The notes below the pieces were generated by a model that worked only from the letters and a program-made list of their open reading frames with translations, was not told the DNA's origin and made no database searches. Positions 1-6,863 of a DNA stretch of 64,000 nt are shown piece after piece (the first letter of the stretch is position 1; every line of letters begins with the position of its first letter). This DNA is from Enemella evansiae (lineage in GTDB: Bacteria > Actinomycetota > Actinomycetes > Propionibacteriales > Propionibacteriaceae): contig NZ_NMVP01000037.1 in the NCBI RefSeq assembly GCF_002250705.1, positions 1 through 64,000 of the forward strand, in the 5' to 3' direction. The position numbers and the translations under genes are program-made.

Positions 1-300
1 CCGGGTGGTCTTATCGGGCCGGTTGACCTCGATCACCTCGATCCCGGCCGCCAGCAGATGCACCGTCAACCCGGCCCCATACGAACCGGTCGACTCGACC
101 CCGATCGCGGTGATCGGTCCGTGGCCGACGACCCAGTCCACCAACGCGGCATAACCCGCGCGGGAGACCGGGAACTCCCGATCAGCCAACAACACCCCGG
201 TCTCGGTGAGCACGACCGCGTGATGGGTGCGTTGATGAGTATCGACCCCGGCCACCACCGGGGTCGGGTCTTGAGGCGTGGCATGGTTGGTGGTCATCAT
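1..300 (-). CDS. IS110-family transposase, N-terminal part (runs off left edge)
   Basis: Recombinase that moves an IS110-type insertion sequence. The first 100 codons are present and the rest lies beyond the left edge. The start is the ATG-ATG pair at 298-300/295-297. The N-terminal RuvC-like DEDD domain is visible: GVDTHQ with D20, then GVESTGSYG with E69, followed by the strand-turn EVIEVNRPDK (88-97). These are the first two of the four acidic residues of the family; the third and fourth acids and the serine-containing C-terminal domain are not in the window. No frameshift is seen in the visible part. The non-coding DNA upstream (301-570) is treated as the end of the same element. The family call is confident; whether the complete gene is intact cannot be judged. 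Confidence 0.88.
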   Translation of the reverse strand, partial: MMTTNHATPQDPTPVVAGVDTHQRTHHAVVLTETGVLLADREFPVSRAGYAALVDWVVGHGPITAIGVESTGSYGAGLTVHLLAAGIEVIEVNRPDKTTR

Positions 301-570
301 GGGTGATGTCTCCCTCTACAACTGGATCGAGGGATGACCTCCCAGGCCGGGCGGACACCACAGTGATGAGACACCGATCAAGGTCCTATCAAGTCACACC
401 CGCCCGGTCTGGCCATCCAAACCGAAAGAGGGGCCCGGCGGGCCGGCCGTCGACAAGTCGCGTTCAAGGCACCCAACCAACAGCGCCAGTGTCGAGATCG
501 GTCAAACGAACAACCCAGACCCCAAAGACATCATCCCCAAGGCCACCGGACCCCCACCACCATCCTCACT
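301..570 (-). ncRNA. Putative bridge RNA (seekRNA) region of the IS110 element
   Basis: In IS110-group elements the non-coding end upstream of the transposase encodes a bridge RNA whose loops pair with target and donor DNA. This stretch has that position and size. On the transposase strand it contains ATCTCGACAC (489-498), identical to the DNA flanking the element on the same strand (571-580). That is the relation expected between a left-target guide and its target. GC-rich self-complementary stretches (about 433-450) could form stems. RNA ends, the right-target guide and the donor loop could not be resolved by eye. Confidence 0.4.
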
Positions 571-583
571 GTGTCGAGATGAG
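571..583 (+). repeat. Isolated right arm of the dispersed palindromic repeat
   Basis: GTGTCGAGATGAG matches the right arm of the palindromes at 38.1 kb (both copies), and its first ten bases match the one at 12.3 kb. No matching left arm (CTCATCGAG) precedes it; instead the IS110 end begins. This is best read as a repeat split by the insertion. Confidence 0.6.
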
Positions 584-635
584 CGCACGGGACCCCGTGC
601 AACGATGGGCGTGACGACCGATCGGAGGATGCGCG

Positions 636-1274
636 GTGGACGATGATGCACTCTTCGAGCTCGCCACCCGGAACCGGCTGCTTGCCGCGGACCTGTTCGA
701 CGGGCTGTCCGCGGACCAGTGGGCGACTCCCAGCCTGTGCGCGGGCTGGACGGTCCGCGAGGTGGCGGCCCACCTGGTACCACCGGTGGACGGCATGTCG
801 GTGTGGTCACTGCTCGGCACGGTGGTCCGCTATCGCGGCGACCTGAACCGGATGGTCGATGAGACGACGCGCGAGGAGGCTCGGCGGCCGACCTCCGAAC
901 TGGTCCAGAACCTGCGCGACCGCGCCGGCGTACGCCTGAAGCCGCCGGTCACCGGGGCGGCGGGCCCGGCGACGGACACCGTCATCCATCTGCGGGACGC
1001 CGCCCGCCCGCTGGGCCTGGCGGCCACCCCGCCCGACGCCGACTGGCAGGCCACGCTTGATTTCCTGGTCTCGAGGCCGGCGCGCCGAGGCTTCCTGCCC
1101 AAGGACCGGCTGGTCGGGCTGCGCCTGGTCACCGACGATGGCGCCTGGAGCAGCGGCATGGGCACCCCGATCAGCGGCAGTCCGGAGGCACTGGCGATGG
1201 CCATCTCTGGCCGCACTGTCTACCTCACCGAACTCACCGGCCCCGGCGTCGCCATCCTCCGGAATCGCCTGTAG
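636..1274 (+). CDS. Maleylpyruvate isomerase-family / mycothiol-dependent enzyme (TIGR03083-type)
   Basis: 212-residue protein with the DinB-like four-helix N-terminus of the mycothiol-dependent maleylpyruvate isomerase family: SLCAGWTVREVAAHL at about 33-47, with H47 in the usual first metal-ligand position. The C-terminal part (about 150-212) resembles the second domain that many members carry. Actinobacterial members use mycothiol or act as metal-dependent thiol transferases, but most have no known substrate. The start is GTG at 636 with GGAGG at 624-628. It converges on tsf, with a hairpin between them. Family assignment is good; the reaction is unknown. Confidence 0.7.
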   Translation: MDDDALFELATRNRLLAADLFDGLSADQWATPSLCAGWTVREVAAHLVPPVDGMSVWSLLGTVVRYRGDLNRMVDETTREEARRPTSELVQNLRDRAGVRLKPPVTGAAGPATDTVIHLRDAARPLGLAATPPDADWQATLDFLVSRPARRGFLPKDRLVGLRLVTDDGAWSSGMGTPISGSPEALAMAISGRTVYLTELTGPGVAILRNRL

Positions 1275-1283
1275 ACACAGCAA

Positions 1284-1318
1284 AGGGGCGCCGCGGGTAC
1301 CAGACCCACGACGCCCCT
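1284..1318. terminator. Hairpin between convergent genes
   Basis: AGGGGCG at 1284-1290 pairs with CGCCCCT at 1312-1318, with further pairing of GGGT and ACCC inside. It lies between the converging TIGR03083-type gene and tsf, and is probably a bidirectional terminator. No clear T-run follows. Confidence 0.6.
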
Positions 1319-1345
1319 CGGCGTACGAACCAGAAACTCAGCCGA

Positions 1346-2158
1346 TCAGGCGCCGGCCTCGAAGCGGACGAAGCGCTTCACGGTGACACCGGCGGCGTCG
1401 AGTTGCTGACCGACCGACTTCTTCTCGTCGGTGATCGACGGCTGGTCGACCAGGGTGACGTCCTTGAAGAACGCGTTCACCCGGCCCTCGACGATCTTCG
1501 GCAGCGCCTGCTCCGGCTTGCCCTCCTCGCGGGACTTGGCCTCGGCGATGCGGCGCTCGTTGTCCACCACATCGGCCGGTACCTCGTCGCGGCTGACCCA
1601 CTGCGGACGCATCGAGGCGATCTGCAGGGCGACGCCGTGCAGCAGCTCGGGGTTGTCACCCTCGGCCTCGACGAGTACGCCGACCTGCGGCGGCAGGTCG
1701 GAGGCCCGGCGGTGCAGGTAGGTGGTGGTGGTGCCGTCGAAGTAGGCGGCCTCCTTGAGCTCCAGCTTCTCGCCGATCTTGATGGCGAGCTCGCCGATGG
1801 CCTCGGCCACGGTCTTGCCGGAGTCCAGCTTGACCTCGTTGGCGGCCTCGACACCGTTGGCCTTGGCGGCCTCGACGGCCTTGGCGACCTGGTCGGCCAG
1901 CGCGACGAACTCGTCGTTCTTGGCGACGAAGTCGGTCTCGGCGGCGAGCTGGATCAGGGCATTGCCGGAGCTCGCGACCAGGCCGTTGGAGGCCTCGCGG
2001 CCGGCCCGCTTGGCGGCCTTGGCCTGACCGGAGACGCGCAGCACCTCGACGGCCTTGTCGTAGTCGCCGTCGGCCTCGGTGAGGGCCTTCTTGGCGTCCA
2101 TCATGCCCGCGCCGGTGGCGTCGCGGAGCTTCTTCACATCAGCAGCGGTGATCGCCAT
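1346..2158 (-). CDS. tsf: Elongation factor Ts
   Basis: Guanine-nucleotide exchange factor that regenerates EF-Tu-GTP in translation. 270 residues, a normal length for actinobacteria. The UBA-like N-terminus (ITAADVKKLRDATGAGMMD) and the EF-Tu-contacting signature TDFVAKNDEF (75-84) are intact, followed by the two core subdomains. The start ATG at 2158 has an upstream AAAAGGA. It lies 48 bases downstream of rpsB, presumably in one transcript. In many actinobacteria pyrH and frr follow tsf; here the operon ends at a hairpin and a convergent gene. Confidence 0.97.
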   Translation of the reverse strand: MAITAADVKKLRDATGAGMMDAKKALTEADGDYDKAVEVLRVSGQAKAAKRAGREASNGLVASSGNALIQLAAETDFVAKNDEFVALADQVAKAVEAAKANGVEAANEVKLDSGKTVAEAIGELAIKIGEKLELKEAAYFDGTTTTYLHRRASDLPPQVGVLVEAEGDNPELLHGVALQIASMRPQWVSRDEVPADVVDNERRIAEAKSREEGKPEQALPKIVEGRVNAFFKDVTLVDQPSITDEKKSVGQQLDAAGVTVKRFVRFEAGA

Positions 2159-2206
2159 GTGATTCCTTTTCTTGTTGCGAAAGGTCGGTATCGAAAGGTG
2201 GTCGGG

Positions 2207-3181
2207 TCACTTGGACTCGTCGGCGACCGGCGCCTCGGCGGCGGCCTCGGAGCCCGGGACCTGCGGCTCGGCCGGGGCGGCGACGTCGACGCTCTCGTCG
2301 ACGACCGGGCCCTTGTTCATCCCGGAGGCCTGCTCCTCGTCCACCAGCGCCTGGGCGTCCGGGTCGTTGAGGGCCGGGGTCGCGCCGGAGGCGTCGGCGG
2401 CCTGCTTGCCGTCGGTGCCGTCGCCGGCGAGCAGCTCGCGCTCCCACTCGGCCATCGGCTCGGCCTCGGACTCGGTGCCGGTGTTGCCACCGGAGCGGCT
2501 CATCAGGCCGTCGGCGACGGCGTCGGCGACGACGCGGGTGAGCAGCGCGACGGAGCGGATCGCGTCGTCGTTGCCCGGGATGGCGTAGTCGACCTCGTCG
2601 GGGTCGCAGTTGGTGTCCAGGATGCCGACGATCGGGATCCGCAGCTTGCGCGCCTCGTCGACCGCGAGGTGCTCCTTCTTGGTGTCGACGATCCAGACGG
2701 CCTGCGGGGTCTTGCCCATCTCGCGGATGCCGCCGAGGTCCTTCTCCAGCTTGTCCTTCTCACGCTTGAGCATGAGGAGTTCCTTCTTGGTCAGCCCGGA
2801 ACCGGCGACCTTGTCGAAGTCCATGCCCTCCAGCTCCTTGAGCCGGCCGATGCGCTTGGAGATGGTCTGGAAGTTGGTGAGCATGCCGCCCAGCCAACGC
2901 TGGTTGACGAAGGGCATGCCGACGCGGGTGGCCTGCTCGGCGATGGCCTCCTGGGCCTGCTTCTTGGTGCCGACGAACAGGATCTGCCCGCCCTTGGCGA
3001 TGATGTCCTTGATGAACGCGTACGCCTGGTCGATGTAGGTCAGCGACTGCTGCAGGTCGATGATGTAGATGCCGTTGCGCTCGGTGAAGATGAAGCGCTT
3101 CATCTTGGGGTTCCAACGACGGGTCTGGTGCCCGAAGTGGACGCCGCTCTCGAGCAGCTGGCGTGCGGTGACGACGGCCAT
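2207..3181 (-). CDS. rpsB: 30S ribosomal protein S2
   Basis: Structural protein of the small ribosomal subunit. 324 residues from the ATG at 3181, which has a strong AAGGAGG at 3188-3194; longer upstream readings are not needed. The N-terminus (VHFGHQTRRWNPKM) and the core are canonical. The last 70-80 residues form an acidic Ala/Pro/Glu-rich tail beyond the usual 240-residue core, a known feature of actinobacterial S2 though long here. First gene of rpsB-tsf, divergent from the M23 peptidase gene. Confidence 0.97.
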   Translation of the reverse strand: MAVVTARQLLESGVHFGHQTRRWNPKMKRFIFTERNGIYIIDLQQSLTYIDQAYAFIKDIIAKGGQILFVGTKKQAQEAIAEQATRVGMPFVNQRWLGGMLTNFQTISKRIGRLKELEGMDFDKVAGSGLTKKELLMLKREKDKLEKDLGGIREMGKTPQAVWIVDTKKEHLAVDEARKLRIPIVGILDTNCDPDEVDYAIPGNDDAIRSVALLTRVVADAVADGLMSRSGGNTGTESEAEPMAEWERELLAGDGTDGKQAADASGATPALNDPDAQALVDEEQASGMNKGPVVDESVDVAAPAEPQVPGSEAAAEAPVADESK

Positions 3182-3502
3182 GGCCGTTCCTCCTTGGTGG
3201 CGTGCCCGCTGGGGCGTACGCCTGTCGGTTGTTCGGTGCCGGCTCTCGGCACCGCCTGACGCAGTCGCGGTATCGGGCACCACCGTCTGGTGGACCAACG
3301 CCCGAGCGCACCCGTGTGGGCATGACTGCATGCGAAGTCAACCCGGATGGCCGGGTTGCGGGTGCCAGTGTATGCCGCGGAGAGCAGTGGTACCAACTCG
3401 GTCGGAGCCGGGTTGTCCACAGGCCCGGCGGGTCCGAAGCGTTGTCCACAGGTGGGGCCTTCGGGGTGCCCGATCTGCGCGGTTGATCCCCATCATGCCC
3501 GC
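3182..3502. promoter_or_regulatory. rpsB / M23 peptidase divergent intergenic region with two DnaA-box-like sites
   Basis: No gene is seen in these 321 bases. They must carry the rpsB-tsf promoter and probably the M23 promoter. Two identical copies of GTTGTCCACAGG occur (TTGTCCACA at 3413-3421 and 3442-3450), 29 bp apart in the same orientation. TTGTCCACA is the preferred DnaA box of high-GC actinobacteria. A GGCGTACGCC decamer sits near 3213-3222. Confidence 0.5.
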
Positions 3503-4531
3503 GTGAGATCGATGCTGTGGCGCACCGCGGGGGTGCTGCTGGTCGCGCTGGTCCTGCTGTCTGGTTCGGTACGCCCGGGCCGGGCGGCCGGGCCGGCGCC
3601 ACCGGCGGTGCCGTCTGGGCGGAGTCCGTTGGCCGACGCGCCCGCGCCGAGCCGGGATTTCCAGCCGCCCGCGCGGCGCTGGCAGGCCGGGCACCGTGGG
3701 GTCGATCTGCCCGGGCGATCGGGTGAGCCGGTGCTGGCGGCCGCGGCCGGGCGGGTCAGCTATGTCGGGGTGTTGGCCGGGCGCGGGGTGGTCGTGGTCG
3801 ACCACGGCTCGGTGCGCACCACCTATGAACCGGTGACCGCCCGGGTGCGGGTCGGTGATCGGGTGGCGGCGGGCCAGGTGATCGGGGAGCTGGTGGCCGG
3901 CCATCCGGGATGTTCGGCCGACACCTGTCTGCACTGGGGACTGAAGGCGGGTGAGGACTATCTGGATCCGATGCTGATGATCCCCACGCCCGATCCGGGG
4001 ACCACCGGTGAGGCACGGGTACGCCTGCTCGGTGCGGATGCGGTCGCCGAGGCGGAGCGCCGGGCGGCGGAGCGGGGGCGAGCCCAGGCCGCACTGGCTG
4101 CCTCGGCCGGTGACGGTGGCCCGGCTCCCCCACCCGGAGCCAGGGGTCTGGTGCCTCCGGTCACCGGCCCGCGCACGTCCGCCTTCGGGATGCGGTTGCA
4201 CCCGATCCTGCGGGTGTGGAAGCTGCACGACGGCCTCGACTTCGGCACCGGTTGTGGGGCGCCACTGCGTGCGGTGGCCGACGGGGTGGTCTCCGAGGCC
4301 TACTTCAACACCGGCTACGGCAACCGGTTGCTGATCGACCACCAGGTCGACGGGCGGCGGATGCGGACGGCGTACAACCATGCGATCCGCTACACCGTCT
4401 CCCCCGGCGATCAGGTCCGCGCCGGCCAGGTGATCGGGCTGAGCGGATCGACCGGATATTCGACCGGTTGCCATCTGCACCTGATGCTCTGGGTCGACGG
4501 CCAGCTCACCGATCCGGCGAAGTGGCTGTGA
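3503..4531 (+). CDS. Secreted M23 (LytM) peptidase with two peptidase domains
   Basis: Predicted exported peptidoglycan endopeptidase or LytM-type regulator. A signal peptide is visible (about residues 4-30, hydrophobic AGVLLVALVLLSG, cleavage near GRAA). Domain 1 (about 64-156) has H64 and D68 and ends in TCLHWGL, with Cys where the first His of HxH is expected. A charged Ala-rich linker (about 175-205) follows. Domain 2 (about 228-340) has LHDGLDFG with H242/D246 and an intact HLH at 324-326, so only domain 2 looks fully competent. The start is GTG 3503 or ATG 3512; no clear ribosome site is seen, so it may be leaderless. Its stop codon abuts the stop of convergent xerC. The arrangement looks like a fusion of two M23 types usually encoded separately in actinobacteria. 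Confidence 0.88.
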   Translation: MRSMLWRTAGVLLVALVLLSGSVRPGRAAGPAPPAVPSGRSPLADAPAPSRDFQPPARRWQAGHRGVDLPGRSGEPVLAAAAGRVSYVGVLAGRGVVVVDHGSVRTTYEPVTARVRVGDRVAAGQVIGELVAGHPGCSADTCLHWGLKAGEDYLDPMLMIPTPDPGTTGEARVRLLGADAVAEAERRAAERGRAQAALAASAGDGGPAPPPGARGLVPPVTGPRTSAFGMRLHPILRVWKLHDGLDFGTGCGAPLRAVADGVVSEAYFNTGYGNRLLIDHQVDGRRMRTAYNHAIRYTVSPGDQVRAGQVIGLSGSTGYSTGCHLHLMLWVDGQLTDPAKWL

Positions 4532-5533
4532 TCAGGCCCGCGGGTGCGCCTGCCGGAACGCCTGGCGCAGCCGGTCGTTGGTCACATGGGTATAGAGCTG
4601 CGTGGTCGCCAGCGAGGCATGCCCGAGCATCTCCTGCACGCTGCGCAGGTCGGCGCCACCCTCCAGCAGATGGGTGGCCATCGCGTGTCGCAGGCCGTGC
4701 GGGCCCAGATCGGGCGCACCCTCGGTGGCCAGCAGGGCCCGGTGCACGATCCGGCGAACCACTCGCTGATCGATCCGGCCGCCGCGCTCCCCCAGGAACA
4801 CCGCATTGCCCGACCGGTCGCCGACCAGCTCACCGCGGACCGCGAGCCAGGCATCGAGCGCCCGCCAGGCCGGGCCGCCCATCGGGACGGTGCGCTGCTT
4901 GTTGCCCTTGCCCAGCACCCGCAGCAGCCGCCGATCGGTGTCCAGGTCGGCCAGGTCCAACCCGCACAGCTCGGCCACCCGGATGCCGGTGGCGTAGAGC
5001 ACCTCGAGCAGCGCCACATCGCGCACCCCGACCGGCCCGGGCTCCTCGGCCGCGCGGGCCACCGCACCGCGCAGCATCTCGTCGGCCTCACCGCGGCCCA
5101 GGGTGGGCGGCAGTCGACTCGGCAGTTTCGGTGATTTCAGGGTGGCGGCCGGATCGGTGGCGATCCGGCCGGTGCGATGGCACCAGGCGAAGAAGACCCG
5201 GGCCGCGGCGGCCCGGCGCTGCAGGGTGGTCCGTTCGGCACCGCGGCTCTGCTGATTGGCCAGCCAGCTGCGCAGATCGCGTCGGTCCACCCCACCGAGA
5301 TCGTCGTGCCCGAGCTTCTGCAGATGGGTGAACAACCCGGTCAGATCACCGCGATAGGCGCGCACGGTGTGCTCCGACAGGTGCCGCTCGGCGGCCAGGT
5401 GCCGCTCATAGTCGGCCAGTACCCGGGCGTACGCCTCGGAGAGCTCGTCGCCCTCGGGGGGCGGCTGCGCACCCTGTTCCTCGGTCACCGCCCCAGTGTG
5501 CGCGGTCGCCGGCGCAGGTTTCCGCACCGACAT
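4532..5533 (-). CDS. xerC: Tyrosine recombinase XerC
   Basis: Site-specific recombinase that, with XerD, resolves chromosome dimers at dif. 333 residues including a 20-30-residue disordered N-terminal extension; translation may start later, at the GTG of codon 16. A SAM-like core-binding domain (about 32-120) precedes the catalytic domain. The catalytic residues are complete: R185 (TGIRVAEL), K212 (GKGNKQR), H279 and R282 (HGLRHAMATH), H305 (LGH) and nucleophile Y314 (TQLYTHV). Its position beside the M23 gene and rpsB is the conserved actinobacterial location of chromosomal xerC, which argues against a phage integrase. Confidence 0.93.
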   Translation of the reverse strand: MSVRKPAPATAHTGAVTEEQGAQPPPEGDELSEAYARVLADYERHLAAERHLSEHTVRAYRGDLTGLFTHLQKLGHDDLGGVDRRDLRSWLANQQSRGAERTTLQRRAAAARVFFAWCHRTGRIATDPAATLKSPKLPSRLPPTLGRGEADEMLRGAVARAAEEPGPVGVRDVALLEVLYATGIRVAELCGLDLADLDTDRRLLRVLGKGNKQRTVPMGGPAWRALDAWLAVRGELVGDRSGNAVFLGERGGRIDQRVVRRIVHRALLATEGAPDLGPHGLRHAMATHLLEGGADLRSVQEMLGHASLATTQLYTHVTNDRLRQAFRQAHPRA

Positions 5534-5574
5534 GCATCAGCCTAGGGCGGCCGAACCTGAGGTAATGACGATGT

Positions 5575-5606
5575 CTATACTTAGTACTTACTTGGTCATA
5601 CGGAAT
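5575..5606 (+). promoter_or_regulatory. Candidate promoter/operator of toxin-antitoxin module 1
   Basis: AT-rich patch in GC-rich DNA directly before the antitoxin gene. TATACT (5576-5581) resembles a -10 box. TACTTA occurs twice 7 bp apart (5578-5583 and 5585-5590), a plausible ribbon-helix-helix operator. GTACTTACTT at 5584-5593 is also present in front of the second toxin-antitoxin module (14914-14923). Confidence 0.45.
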
Positions 5607-5617
5607 GGGGACGGCCG

Positions 5618-5887
5618 ATGGCGAAAGAAGCGGTGTTCACGATAAAGCTCGAGAAGGAGCTTCGTGAGGAGTTCATGGCTGAGGCCGAGGCTGCCCACCG
5701 CCCGGCTTCACAGATCGCTCGGGAGTTGATGCGAGAGTTCGTGCGCCGCCAGCGCGAGGAGCGAGAGTACGAGTCGTTCTTGGCGCAGAAGGTGCAGCGC
5801 GCACGTGACTCGCTGCGCGCTGGGGACGGCATCTCCAACGACGACGTGGAGGCCGAGTTCGCCCGCCGGCGGGCCGAAACCTTGTGA
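5618..5887 (+). CDS. Antitoxin, ribbon-helix-helix type (module 1)
   Basis: 89-residue protein. The N-terminal strand-helix-helix pattern (VFTIKLEKELREEFMAEAE, then a second helix ending RELMREFVRRQ) matches DNA-binding ribbon-helix-helix antitoxins. The charged C-terminal half, ending DDVEAEFARRRAETL, is the usual toxin-binding tail. It overlaps the downstream toxin start by one base. It should repress its own promoter and neutralise the toxin. No symbol is assigned because the subfamily is not clear. Confidence 0.75.
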   Translation: MAKEAVFTIKLEKELREEFMAEAEAAHRPASQIARELMREFVRRQREEREYESFLAQKVQRARDSLRAGDGISNDDVEAEFARRRAETL

Positions 5888-6162
5888 TGGTCAACTGGTC
5901 TCCGCAAGCCCATGACGATCGCGCTGCCATCTGGGATCACGTTGTCGCCGAGGACCCACGTGCGGCGAATCGGCTCGACCAACTGTTCAGCCAAGCGGCG
6001 GCCGACCTCGCGGAGTTCCCAGCACTTGGACGCCCCGGACTCATCCCCGGGACCCGAGAGCTCTTTCCTGCGACCCACTATCGCCTGGTCTACGAGACGC
6101 GTGGGGGCCAGATAGTGATTCTGGCGCTCGTGCACACCGCGCGGCGCTGGCCGACACCGTGA
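5887..6162 (+). CDS. RelE/ParE-family toxin (module 1)
   Basis: 91-residue toxin of the RelE/ParE fold: N-terminal VNWSPQAHDDRAAIWDHV, central LAEFPALGRPG, and C-terminal YRLVYETRGGQIVILALVHTARRWP are the usual helix-helix-sheet elements. The sequence VHTARRWP is typical of ParE-like gyrase poisons, though RelE-type mRNA cleavage cannot be excluded. The start is ATG 5887, overlapping the antitoxin stop in TGATG; GTG 5884 is an alternative. Lower GC than its neighbours suggests acquisition between xerC and def. Confidence 0.78.
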   Translation: MVNWSPQAHDDRAAIWDHVVAEDPRAANRLDQLFSQAAADLAEFPALGRPGLIPGTRELFPATHYRLVYETRGGQIVILALVHTARRWPTP

Positions 6163-6221
6163 TGGCTCCGCGCCGGAGCCACCGATACGATGCGCAGGCA
6201 GACGACAGGAGGACACACCCG

Positions 6222-6815
6222 ATGCCAGCGACCCCGCTCGACGAGCTCACCACCGGCGGCACCGTACGCCCGATCACCCGATGGGACACCCCGGTGATGC
6301 ACGCCCGGACGCGCCCGGTGACCGAGTTCGACGACGAGCTGAAGCAGCTGGTCCGCGACATGTTCGCCACCATGGAGGCCGCCTCCGGCGTCGGACTGGC
6401 CGCCACCCAGGTCGGGGTCGATCTGGCCCTGTTCGTCTACGACTGCCCCGACGAGAACGAGGACCGGCACGTCGGCGTCTTCTGCAACCCGGTGGTCACC
6501 CTGCCCGAGGGCCGGGAGCGTCGACTGGAGAGCGTCGAGGAGGGCTGCCTGTCGCTGCCCGGGGCGTACCAACCGCTCGCCCGCCCCGACCGCTCGAGCT
6601 GCACCGGCCAGGACGTCGACGGCACCGACTACACCCTGGTCGGCACCGGCGTGCTCGCCCGCTGCCTGCAGCACGAGACCGACCACCTCAACGGCATCGT
6701 CTTCGGCGACCGGCTCTCCGCCCGGTCCCGCAAGAAGCTGTACGCCCAGCACAACGACCTGGCCGCGCGCTACCTCGACGACTGGCCGGTGAGCCCCAAG
6801 CAGCCCGCCTCCTGA
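6222..6815 (+). CDS. def: Peptide deformylase
   Basis: Metalloenzyme that removes the formyl group from nascent N-terminal methionine. 197 residues from the ATG at 6222, preceded by AGGAGGA. All three metal/catalytic motifs are present: GVGLAATQ (56-63), EEGCLS with ligand C109, and HETDH with H151, catalytic E152 and H155. The N-terminus is slightly extended. It ends inside a strong hairpin and converges on the ABC permease gene. Confidence 0.95.
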   Translation: MPATPLDELTTGGTVRPITRWDTPVMHARTRPVTEFDDELKQLVRDMFATMEAASGVGLAATQVGVDLALFVYDCPDENEDRHVGVFCNPVVTLPEGRERRLESVEEGCLSLPGAYQPLARPDRSSCTGQDVDGTDYTLVGTGVLARCLQHETDHLNGIVFGDRLSARSRKKLYAQHNDLAARYLDDWPVSPKQPAS

Positions 6816-6858
6816 GGAGACGGGCTGCCCGGGTCGATTGTTCAGGCGTACGCCTGAA
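6800..6858. terminator. Double palindrome between def and the ABC operon
   Basis: GCAGCCCG at 6800-6807 pairs with CGGGCTGC at 6821-6828 with more pairing inside; the def stop codon lies in its loop region. It is followed by the perfect 18-bp palindrome TTCAGGCGTACGCCTGAA at 6841-6858, whose centre is the over-represented GGCGTACGCC. Probably a terminator for both convergent units. Confidence 0.6.
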
Positions 6859-6863
6859 TCGCC

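Larger units (their letters stand above)
1..570 (-). mobile_element. IS110-family insertion sequence, one end
   Basis: The element comprises the truncated transposase gene plus about 270 bases of non-coding DNA. Its outer boundary is placed at about 570, because the sequence from 571 onward (GTGTCGAGATGAG) is identical to the right arm of the palindromic repeat family found elsewhere in the window, and its left arm is missing here. IS110 elements make no terminal inverted repeats, so the boundary rests on the interrupted repeat alone and could be off by a few bases. The opposite end is outside the window. Confidence 0.6.

Noticed and set aside
1403..3259. Very long open frame on the plus strand opposite tsf and rpsB
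   Set aside because: It is antisense to two unmistakable translation genes and composed of low-complexity Gly/Leu/Val sequence produced by the GC bias.
3413..3450. DnaA boxes as part of a replication origin
   Set aside because: Only two boxes and no dnaA, dnaN or AT-rich unwinding region; kept only as a regulatory possibility.
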